Shown: piece after piece, positions 1-6,265 of the stretch | How the letters are laid out: each line of letters begins with the position of its first letter | Numbering within the stretch: the first letter of the stretch is position 1 | Assembly: GCA_964624955.1 (NCBI GenBank) | Contig: CAZUZF010000031.1 | Location: 1 to 9,509 of the forward strand | Origin: JACQHJ01 sp964624955 | GTDB lineage: Bacteria; Patescibacteriota; Microgenomatia; Levybacterales; UBA12049 | Direction: 5' to 3' | DNA length: 9,509 bases | The notes under the pieces: model-generated | The model's database searches: none | What the model was told of the DNA's origin: nothing | Seen by the model: only the letters and a program-made list of their open reading frames with translations | Translations under genes and position numbers: made by a program

Positions 1-506
1 TTTACGTCCATTGTATAAGTTCCACCAATTGGTAAAAGGGCAACATCTAAATTTAAATCTTTTAAAGCCTTCATTTCATTGACAAAATCAGTGTCTCCCC
101 CGTGGTATATTTTTTGATTATTTAGATTAAAAATGTAACCTACCCATTTATTACTTTTAGGGTGAAAGCTTAATCTTTGGGGGTGATTATTATACGCAGC
201 AACTGTTGAGAACAAAAATCCTTTTACTTCATAGTCATTGCCAGGGGATACAAAGACTTTTCTCTTAGCATCAATATCAATCTTGTCCAATACATCAGGT
301 GGCCCAACTACCATAGTATTGTCTTTTAAAACAAGGTTAATATCAGGCCTTGATAAGTGGTCATGGTGTGAGTGGGTTATAAAAATAATGTCTGCTTTTT
401 CTAAGCTTAGGTTTTCCAATTGAAAAGGATCTACAAAATAAATAGCGTTATGATTTTTATCATTGAAGAAAAATGTAGCATGACCTACCCAATGAATGTT
501 GTCCAT
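1..506 (-). CDS. MBL-fold metal-dependent hydrolase, UlaG-like (3' end cut by window edge)
   Basis: Partial gene: 168 codons are visible from ATG 506 down to base 1, with no stop. The translation opens MDNIHWVGHATFFF, as in small UlaG/UPF0173-type metallo-beta-lactamase-fold hydrolases. The metal motif T-H-S-H-H-D-H lies at residues 44-50, the later metal-ligand region Y-H-G-G-D-T-D at 134-140, and a P-I-G-G-T-Y-T-M-D segment follows near residue 159. These ligands indicate a soluble di-metal hydrolase. Relatives include L-ascorbate-6-phosphate lactonase, but many members have no known substrate, so none is assigned. The start is set by homology and by a TATAAT box ending 6 bases upstream; no Shine-Dalgarno is visible. 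It follows the 81-residue orphan on the same strand after a 39-base gap and may also be read through from there. Family confidence is high, function is not. Confidence 0.9.
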   Translation of the reverse strand, partial: MDNIHWVGHATFFFNDKNHNAIYFVDPFQLENLSLEKADIIFITHSHHDHLSRPDINLVLKDNTMVVGPPDVLDKIDIDAKRKVFVSPGNDYEVKGFLFSTVAAYNNHPQRLSFHPKSNKWVGYIFNLNNQKIYHGGDTDFVNEMKALKDLNLDVALLPIGGTYTMDV

Positions 507-512
507 AACAAT

Positions 513-518
513 ATTATA
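513..518 (-). promoter_or_regulatory. -10 box of the MBL hydrolase gene
   Basis: A perfect TATAAT on the minus strand ends 6 bases before the ATG. Transcription would start at or next to the A of ATG, giving a leaderless mRNA. No good -35 hexamer is seen at 16-18 bases. Confidence 0.6.
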
Positions 519-545
519 ACGCTTATTGCAAGGGGGTGTTTTAAA

Positions 546-791
546 TTATCTGCCTCGACCTCTTCTTGTTGCAAATTTTCGCTCTCTTCTTAAAAGATAA
601 GCTGAAGCTTTTGGGCTTGGAGCAGGATCTGGTGAAAATTCTCCCTGCATTGCCCTCTGGACTTCAAGCGCAGTTGCATCTCTTCTTCCAAGTGCGTCTC
701 GTTTTGGGGCAGGTCTGAAATGATTGCCAAATCTTTCAGGCGTTACTTGTGGTGGTTTGTACTTTCTTTCTAATTCGTCTTGAAGCGCCAC
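546..791 (-). CDS. Small arginine/proline-rich orphan protein (81 aa, GTG start)
   Basis: I do not recognise this protein. It has 81 residues from GTG 791 (V/M-A-L-Q-D-E-L-E-R-K-Y). The first half is Pro/Arg-containing, the middle has a possible short helix (A-L-E-V-Q-R-A-M), a P-D-P-A-P-S-P linker follows, and the tail is strongly basic (L-L-R-R-E-R-K, then A-T-R-R-G-R-G-R). I count 14 Arg to 5 Lys, the reverse of its lysine-rich neighbours. The tail would suit nucleic-acid or ribosome binding, but that is a guess. No membrane segment, signal peptide or cysteine is present. It lies between the ATPase (49-base gap) and the MBL hydrolase (39-base gap), all on the minus strand. A TATAAT 12 bases upstream of GTG supports the start and expression. 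It is probably a real gene because it fills the gap exactly and has its own promoter-like signal. Confidence 0.6.
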   Translation of the reverse strand: MALQDELERKYKPPQVTPERFGNHFRPAPKRDALGRRDATALEVQRAMQGEFSPDPAPSPKASAYLLRRERKFATRRGRGR

Positions 792-803
792 TAACTTTAG
801 TTA

Positions 804-827
804 ATTATAAAAATATTTTAAAGTCAA
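804..827 (-). promoter_or_regulatory. Promoter-like module TTGACT-12-TATAAT of the 81-aa orphan
   Basis: Minus-strand TATAAT (804-809) lies 12 bases before the GTG and TTGACT (822-827) lies 12 bases further up. TATAAT is a plausible -10. TTGACT is too close to be a standard -35, so it may be coincidental or a regulator site. The same spacing recurs before the 204-aa orphan. The module fits in the 49-base gap after the ATPase stop. Confidence 0.45.
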
Positions 828-840
828 GAGGCAACCTAGA

Positions 841-3204
841 TTACTTAAGTCCAAGTTGAAAAATTTGTTGGGTGAAGGATTGCGTTGTGATTATAAACTG
901 TAAAGTTATGGTTAAAATTGCGCTAAGAACAAGTAGCTTATTAAATTTAAATATTGCTTTTCCCCTTACCAAAAATGCCAAGGTTAAATGGGAAAAAATT
1001 AAAAGGTTAAAAATAATTGTTTTTGAATATGTTTGACTATTTCCTTGCAATAGAAAATTAAAGATTAAAATTAAAACCGTTGCCAAAGAAAGCCCAACCA
1101 ATAAGATAAAGGCAATTCTTTGAGGGGTTAATATTGCCTCTTTTGGATCTCTTGGTTTTTCGTTTAAAATTGATGATTCTCTATTATCGCTTGCAAGGGC
1201 CAAAGCAGGTAGCCCGTCTGTTACCAAGTTTATCCACAAGATCTGGGTTGGAAGTAAGGGGTCAGGCATTTTTAAAAGCGCAGCCATAACAATTAGCGAT
1301 AGTTCTGAAAGGTTAGAGGATAAAAGATAAATAATAGATTTTAGGATATTTCTATAAATTGTTCTTCCCTCAATTACAGCCCTAATCAGAGTTGAATAGT
1401 TGTCATCGGAAAGTACAATATCAGAAGCTTCCTTTGCAACATCTGTTCCTGTTTCTCCCATTGCTATGCCAACGTCTGCTCTTTTTAGGGCAAGCGCATC
1501 GTTTACTCCGTCTCCGGTTACTCCAACAATATACCCCATTTGCTTGTACATTTTTACCAGTCTTAACTTATCTTCAGGTTTTGTTCTGGCAAAAATACTT
1601 ATTTTTAGAATAATTTTTCTAAGTTGCTCATCAGTCAGTTTATCCAAATCAGCTCCTGTTATCACATCCTCCTCTCTTTCAATTAAGCCCACTTCTTTGG
1701 CAATAGTTAGAGCAGTTAATTCATTGTCTCCTGTTACCATTACGGTTTTAATGCCAGCTTCTTTGGCATTTCTGATAGCCTCAACCGCCTCAATTCTTGG
1801 AGGATCATAGATTCCAACAAAACCTAAAAATTCAATATTTTGTTCCAAGGTCTTTCGATTATTTGTATCTCCAATGTGTTTTTTATATCCAAAGGCAATG
1901 ACCCTGTATCCTTTTTTGGCCATAGCCTCAAATTCTTTTTCAATCCGTTTTTTCTCACTTTCTTTTAAAGCAGAGTTTTCAAGTATTTTCTCAAAAGCTC
2001 CTCTTACAAACACATATTTATGGTTATCTTCCATAAAAACAGTTGTAATTAGCTTTGTTTTTGGATCAAAAACAAATTCGTCAACCACTTTTCCATTATC
2101 TGTTAAGATTTTTAAGTCTTTAGCTTTTTCTTTGGCAAAAACCAAAAGAGAGGAGTCAGTTTTGTCTCCAACAGCTTCAAATTTTCCCCCCAATCCTTTT
2201 TCTATTAAAGTTGCGGTATTGCCGATAACACAGGCTTTGAGTAAAAGCACAAGAGTATTCTTTTTATACAGATAAAAATCCCTAACCTGCATATTGTTTT
2301 GGGTTAAAGTTCCAGTTTTGTCTGATAAAATAACTTGTACCGCTCCCAGAGTTTCAACCGCAGACATTTTTCTAACAATTGCCTTTTTCCTTGCCATTTT
2401 AGTTGTTCCGATAGCCAGGGCAATGGTAATAACAGCAGGTAATCCTTCTGGAATTGCACTAACCCCAGCAGAAATTGATAAAAGTATTAAATGAAACAGA
2501 TCTCTTCCCTGCGAAAGCCCTATTGGAATTAAGGAAAGCGCAATTAAAAGCGCAACTATTGAAATTATCTTGCCAAGGCCTGAAAGATTTTTCTGCAGGG
2601 GGGTCTTATCTGTTTCTATGGTAGACAAGCTTTTGGCAATTTGCCCAAAGCGGGTATCCATGCCAGTACTCTCAACCAATAAATGTCCCCTTCCTTTGGA
2701 TACAAGAGTCCCTGAAAAGGCGGGATCTTTTGCATTTTTGACAACAGGTATTGATTCACCGGTTAGTACAGACTCATCAATCTCCAAATGCCTTGAAATA
2801 ACAAGTTTTCCATCAGCCGGAATTCTTTCGCCCTCAGATAAAACAACTATGTCACCAGGTACTATAAGGGAGGTTTCAATCTGGGTTTCTTTTCCGTTCC
2901 TAAAAACCCTGGACATTGGGGTAAGAATGCTTTTAAGCTTTTCCAGGGACTTTTCCGCGTTATATTCCTGAACAAATCCAAAAACCGCAGATAAGATTAA
3001 AATTGCCAGAATAAAGGCGCTATCAATATAGTTTCCAATTAATGCTGAAAATATTGCGCCAGCAAAAAGAATGCCATTAATTAGAGTTGGAAACTGGGAT
3101 AAAAAGGAAGAAAAAGCACTAAAACTTCTTTTGGTCTCTATTTCATTTTTACCGTACTTTCTTAAAAGCTCTAAAGCTTTATCTTGTGGCAGTCCCTTTT
3201 CCAT
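841..3204 (-). CDS. P-type Ca2+-transporting ATPase (SERCA/PMCA-like, P2 type), short C-terminus
   Basis: Membrane pump using ATP to move cations, most likely Ca2+, out of the cell. The 787 residues contain, in order: a short N-terminus (GLPQDKALELLRKYGKNEI); M1-M2 about 39-79; an actuator domain with T-G-E-S at 148-151; M3-M4 about 212-262 with P-E-G-L-P at 252-256; the phosphorylation motif DKTGTLT with Asp295; a nucleotide domain (R-G-A at 401-403); DPPR 467-470; TGDN 491-494; TGDGVND 563-569; and M5-M9. SERCA Ca2+ ligands are matched by Glu253, Asn631, Glu634, Asn659, Thr662 and Asp663. The M8 ligand (SERCA Glu908) aligns with His739. The protein stops after M9 and a short tail; M10 is missing. 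The start is the ATG six bases after TAAAAT, with no Shine-Dalgarno. It is divergent from dnaG. Ca2+ is favoured, though Mn2+ or another divalent ion cannot be excluded. Confidence 0.95.
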   Translation of the reverse strand: MEKGLPQDKALELLRKYGKNEIETKRSFSAFSSFLSQFPTLINGILFAGAIFSALIGNYIDSAFILAILILSAVFGFVQEYNAEKSLEKLKSILTPMSRVFRNGKETQIETSLIVPGDIVVLSEGERIPADGKLVISRHLEIDESVLTGESIPVVKNAKDPAFSGTLVSKGRGHLLVESTGMDTRFGQIAKSLSTIETDKTPLQKNLSGLGKIISIVALLIALSLIPIGLSQGRDLFHLILLSISAGVSAIPEGLPAVITIALAIGTTKMARKKAIVRKMSAVETLGAVQVILSDKTGTLTQNNMQVRDFYLYKKNTLVLLLKACVIGNTATLIEKGLGGKFEAVGDKTDSSLLVFAKEKAKDLKILTDNGKVVDEFVFDPKTKLITTVFMEDNHKYVFVRGAFEKILENSALKESEKKRIEKEFEAMAKKGYRVIAFGYKKHIGDTNNRKTLEQNIEFLGFVGIYDPPRIEAVEAIRNAKEAGIKTVMVTGDNELTALTIAKEVGLIEREEDVITGADLDKLTDEQLRKIILKISIFARTKPEDKLRLVKMYKQMGYIVGVTGDGVNDALALKRADVGIAMGETGTDVAKEASDIVLSDDNYSTLIRAVIEGRTIYRNILKSIIYLLSSNLSELSLIVMAALLKMPDPLLPTQILWINLVTDGLPALALASDNRESSILNEKPRDPKEAILTPQRIAFILLVGLSLATVLILIFNFLLQGNSQTYSKTIIFNLLIFSHLTLAFLVRGKAIFKFNKLLVLSAILTITLQFIITTQSFTQQIFQLGLK

Positions 3205-3367
3205 TACTTTATTTTACAAGATTAAGATGCAGGTTTCTAGTTTAATAGATAAATGTCAAAATATTTATATCTTGATATATCTCCATCTATCCTATTTTGT
3301 ACACAAATTGTAACCTTTGAAAACTTATTCTAAAACTTAGGGTTTAATAGTAAAACAACTGCCTAGG
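3205..3367. promoter_or_regulatory. Divergent intergenic region between the Ca2+ ATPase and dnaG
   Basis: The AT-rich gap between the divergent starts holds both promoters. Two short inverted repeats lie in it: TATATC-TT-GATATA (3266-3279) and TTTGT-AC-ACAAA (3296-3307). Either could be an operator, but six- and five-base arms are expected by chance in such AT-rich DNA. No RNA gene or riboswitch fold is evident, and an open frame running through it is not supported by any start signal or recognisable protein. Confidence 0.35.
3211..3216 (-). promoter_or_regulatory. -10 box of the Ca2+ ATPase gene
   Basis: Minus-strand TAAAAT, preceded by TTG, ends 6 bases before the ATG at 3204. The predicted transcript is leaderless. 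No clear -35 is seen at 16-18 bases. Confidence 0.55.
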
Positions 3368-3376
3368 TGCTACAAT
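3368..3376 (+). promoter_or_regulatory. Extended -10 promoter of dnaG
   Basis: TGC-TACAAT is an extended -10 (TGn plus hexamer). It abuts the first possible ATG (3377), so the mRNA should start around 3382-3384 and the second ATG (3386) would be the usable start. The -35 region is weak. Confidence 0.6.
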
Positions 3377-3385
3377 ATGGGCACA

Positions 3386-5146
3386 ATGGATGAAGTTTCC
3401 AAGATTAGAGAAAAGATAGACATAGTTTCTTTTATTTCAGAATATTTGCCTTTAAAAAAGATGGGAAGGAATTTTAAGGTTTTATGCCCATTCCACAGTG
3501 AAAAAACTCCTTCCTTTATTGTTTCTCCTGAACGTCAGATCTGGCATTGTTTTTCTTGTTCGAGAGGTGGAGACGCATTCACTTTTTTAATGGAATATGA
3601 GAATATTGAGTTTTTAGAAGCCCTTAGAACTCTTGCCAAGAGAACAGGAATTGAGCTTAGAGAATCTGATTTTAGAAAAGGACAGTCTTCTCAAAAAGAA
3701 AAACTTTATGAGCTAAACAGACTTTCTTTGAAGTTTTACAACTATATTCTAAAAAATCACAGGGCTGGAAAGGCTGCTTTGGATTATTTATTAAATACAA
3801 GAAAATTAAATAAAGCAGTAATTGATACTTTTTCCTTAGGTTTTGCTCCCAACACTCAAAGTGGACTTTCTGATTATCTAATCAACAAAAAAAAGTACTC
3901 CCCAAAGGATTTAATAAATGCTGGAATTTCTATTCAAAAAAATGGAAAACTTATGGATTTTTTCAGAAACAGAATTATTTTCCCTCTTTTTGACCACAGG
4001 GGTAATGTTTGTGGTTTTTCTGCTAGAGCCTTAAATGAAACTGATATGCCAAAGTATATCAATACCAAAGAAACCCTTGTCTATCATAAAGGAAGTTTAT
4101 TTTTTGGATTTAATCTTTCTAAAGATGAAATAAAGAAAGTTCAAGATGTGTTAATTGTTGAAGGAGAATTTGATGTAATCTCGCTATATATAACTGGTAT
4201 TAAAAATGCAGTTGCCATAAAAGGAACTGCCTTAACAGACGATCAGGCAAGTCTTTTATCACGCTTTACCCCGAAAGTCACGCTTTGTTTTGACCAAGAC
4301 AGTGCAGGTTTTGAAGCAACAAAAAGAAGTCTTGCAAATCTTGAAAAAAAAGGACTGACTACTAACATTGTTGTTCTAAAAGACGCTAAAGATCCAGACG
4401 AGGCAGTTAAAAAAGACCAAAATGCTTTTAAAAAAGCCGTAAGAGAGTCTTTAAATATCTATGACTTTCTAATCTCTTTTTATACAACAGAAAATATTAA
4501 CAAAGGAATTGAAGGCAAAAGACAAATTATTACTCAAATTCTTCCTCTTTTATCTCAAATCTCAAACGAGATTATCAAAGAACATTACATTAAAAAGTTA
4601 AGCAAAAATATTGATTCGTCTTTTGAAGCAATTGAAAGGGAGATAGAAAAGCTTTCCAAACAACAAGAGGACAAAATTGTTGTTGCCCAAAAAGACAAAA
4701 GATCAAGAAGGGAAATTTTGGAAGAATATTTGCTTGCCTTAATTATTCAAAACCCAAATCAAAAACAAATTTTAGAGGAAACTAAAAAAACACTTTCTAG
4801 GTATAAATTTGAAATACCTGCCTTCGGAAAAATCTTAAATGCCCTAAGCTTGTATTTTGAGCAAAATCAAAACTTTAGCAATTTACTTTTTACAAATTAC
4901 TTGGATAGCCCGCTTTTAAAATCATTTGACGTTTGCTTTTTGTATCCTCTGCCTAAATTTGAAACAGTAGTTAAATGGGAAGAAGAAATACAAAAAGTAT
5001 CTTGGGAGCTTTTAAGCTTATTTGTTAAACAAAGAGCAAAAGAAATATCTGATGAGATTAAAACTTTAGGTAAGGATAGTTCGAAAGCACAAAAATTACA
5101 AGAAGAGTTTTCAAGCACACTTGCCCTACTAAATAAAAAGAATTAG
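3386..5146 (+). CDS. dnaG: DNA primase DnaG
   Basis: Makes RNA primers for chromosome replication with the replicative helicase. Numbered from ATG 3377 (589 residues), the N-terminal CHC2 zinc finger uses Cys37, His40, Cys58 and Cys61. The RNA polymerase/Toprim core follows, with E-G-E-F-D at 262-266, the metal-binding D-Q-D at 306-308 and a K-D-P-D-E segment at 338-342. The remaining 230 or so residues, rich in helix and Lys/Glu, should be the helicase-binding domain, which is poorly conserved. I choose ATG 3386 because the shorter start gives MDEVSKIREKIDIVSFISEY, the usual DnaG opening, and because the extended -10 box ends right before ATG 3377, placing that codon upstream of the predicted transcript start. 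The product is then 586 residues, normal for the family. rpoD follows after 42 bases, a classic pairing, but rpsU does not precede it here. Function is very secure; the start is likely. Confidence 0.96.
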   Translation: MDEVSKIREKIDIVSFISEYLPLKKMGRNFKVLCPFHSEKTPSFIVSPERQIWHCFSCSRGGDAFTFLMEYENIEFLEALRTLAKRTGIELRESDFRKGQSSQKEKLYELNRLSLKFYNYILKNHRAGKAALDYLLNTRKLNKAVIDTFSLGFAPNTQSGLSDYLINKKKYSPKDLINAGISIQKNGKLMDFFRNRIIFPLFDHRGNVCGFSARALNETDMPKYINTKETLVYHKGSLFFGFNLSKDEIKKVQDVLIVEGEFDVISLYITGIKNAVAIKGTALTDDQASLLSRFTPKVTLCFDQDSAGFEATKRSLANLEKKGLTTNIVVLKDAKDPDEAVKKDQNAFKKAVRESLNIYDFLISFYTTENINKGIEGKRQIITQILPLLSQISNEIIKEHYIKKLSKNIDSSFEAIEREIEKLSKQQEDKIVVAQKDKRSRREILEEYLLALIIQNPNQKQILEETKKTLSRYKFEIPAFGKILNALSLYFEQNQNFSNLLFTNYLDSPLLKSFDVCFLYPLPKFETVVKWEEEIQKVSWELLSLFVKQRAKEISDEIKTLGKDSSKAQKLQEEFSSTLALLNKKN

Positions 5147-5167
5147 GTTTAAAAAGTAACGAATTTC

Positions 5168-5176
5168 TGTTAAAAT
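5168..5176 (+). promoter_or_regulatory. Extended -10 promoter of rpoD
   Basis: TGT-TAAAAT in the 42-base dnaG-rpoD gap ends 12 bases before the rpoD ATG (5189), predicting a leader of about five bases. The same nine bases precede tRNA-Asn at 8733-8741. rpoD can thus be transcribed separately from dnaG as well as by read-through. Confidence 0.55.
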
Positions 5177-5188
5177 AGATATAGTTTT

Positions 5189-6265
5189 ATGAAGCAGCCC
5201 AATTTACTATCAGAGATTGTTTTAAGTGCCAAAAAAAGAGGATATATTACTCAAGAGGAAATTCTAGCCTTATTTCCAAAGCCAGAAGAACATTTGGAAG
5301 AGCTGGATAAACTCTATGACAAGTTAATGTCTTCTGATATTGACGTGTTTGAATCAGTTGCGGCCCAATCTGAGGAAGAAAAACCAATTGAGGATTTGGA
5401 GAAAGAATTAGAAGCATTAACCGTACTAACAGAAGGAACTGTTTCTGATCCTGTCAGAATGTATTTAAAAGAAATTGGAAGAATTCCATTACTAACTTTT
5501 GATCAGGAGATTAATCTTGCCAAAAAAGTTGAAAAAGGAGATAAAAGATCAAAACAAGTACTCATTAACTCAAATCTAAGACTGGTTGTTTCCATTGCCA
5601 AAAAATATGTTGGAAGGGGACTTACTTTACTTGATCTAATCCAGGAAGGAAACCAAGGGTTAATTAGGGCAGTTGAAAAATATGATTGGAGAAGAGGTTT
5701 TAAGTTTTCAACCTATGCAACCTGGTGGATAAGACAATCAATTACAAGGGCTATTGCAGACCAGGCAAGAACAATTAGAATCCCAGTCCATATGGTTGAA
5801 AACATAAACAGGTTTTTAAGAGCCTCAAGAAAATTAATGCAAGATTTAGGCAGAGAGCCAACCCCTGATGAAGTTGCAAAAACACTTGGCATTGAACCTG
5901 ATAAGGCTTTGGAGATTATTAAAATTTCCCAAGAGCCTGCAAGCTTGGAATCTCCTGTTGGAGATGAGGAAGACAGCCGTCTTGGTGATTTTATTCATGA
6001 TAGTAACGCTCCAACTCTTTTTGATACAGCCTCTAGAGAACTTTTAAAAGAACAAATAGAACAAGTATTATTAACTCTTTCTGATAGAGAAAAAAGAGTT
6101 TTAGAAGAAAGATTTGGCTTAAAAGACGGAAGGCCAAAAACTTTGGAAGAGGTTGGTAAAATGTTTGCTGTAACACGTGAGCGTATTAGACAAATTGAGG
6201 CAAAAGCGCTTAGAAAACTAAGACATCCCTCAAGAGGAAATAAGCTTAAGGATTATTTAGGTTGA
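5189..6265 (+). CDS. rpoD: RNA polymerase primary sigma factor RpoD (sigma70)
   Basis: Directs RNA polymerase to housekeeping promoters. The 358 residues contain a short region 1.1 (about 18-55, G-Y-I-T-Q-E-E-I), an acidic linker, region 1.2 (D-P-V-R-M-Y-L-K-E-I-G, from 87) and regions 2.1-2.4 (about 128-200). The -10 reading helix is T-Y-A-T-W-W-I-R-Q-S-I-T-R, with Gln183 and Thr186 matching E. coli Gln437 and Thr440. Region 3 starts R-I-P-V-H-M-V-E; His201 and Glu204 match the E. coli residues (His455, Glu458) that contact the extended -10. Region 4 ends with the helix-turn-helix V-T-R-E-R-I-R-Q-I-E-A-K-A-L-R-K-L-R-H-P (328-347). It lacks the long non-conserved insert of E. coli RpoD, as most short primary sigmas do. 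It overlaps the 3' end of pyk by nine bases. The start is supported by the domain extent and the upstream -10; no Shine-Dalgarno is seen. Confidence 0.97.
   Translation: MKQPNLLSEIVLSAKKRGYITQEEILALFPKPEEHLEELDKLYDKLMSSDIDVFESVAAQSEEEKPIEDLEKELEALTVLTEGTVSDPVRMYLKEIGRIPLLTFDQEINLAKKVEKGDKRSKQVLINSNLRLVVSIAKKYVGRGLTLLDLIQEGNQGLIRAVEKYDWRRGFKFSTYATWWIRQSITRAIADQARTIRIPVHMVENINRFLRASRKLMQDLGREPTPDEVAKTLGIEPDKALEIIKISQEPASLESPVGDEEDSRLGDFIHDSNAPTLFDTASRELLKEQIEQVLLTLSDREKRVLEERFGLKDGRPKTLEEVGKMFAVTRERIRQIEAKALRKLRHPSRGNKLKDYLG

Noticed and set aside
238..423. Plus-strand frame of 61 codons
   Set aside because: Antisense to the MBL hydrolase, covering its metal-binding motif.
792..845. A frameshift hiding the missing M10 of the ATPase
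   Set aside because: Reading past the stop gives 11 codons then another stop, and the DNA beyond encodes the basic 81-aa orphan, with no hydrophobic helix in view.
1392..2971. Several plus-strand open frames of 66-136 codons inside the ATPase gene
   Set aside because: They are antisense to a well-conserved P-type ATPase, have no start signals of the local type and no recognisable protein features.
3266..3307. Inverted repeats in the ATPase-dnaG gap as firm operators
   Set aside because: Arms are five or six bases in very AT-rich DNA, so chance is a sufficient explanation; kept only as a weak note.
3071..3313. Plus-strand frame of 80 codons ending in the ATPase-dnaG gap
   Set aside because: Mostly antisense to the ATPase N-terminus, with no promoter or family features.
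4897..5118. Minus-strand frame of 73 codons inside dnaG
   Set aside because: Antisense to the DnaG C-terminal domain, with no independent support.
6263..6265. Recoded UGA (glycine) as in some CPR lineages
   Set aside because: TGA ends rpoD right after the conserved region 4 and short tail, and no conserved glycine in the window is written as TGA.
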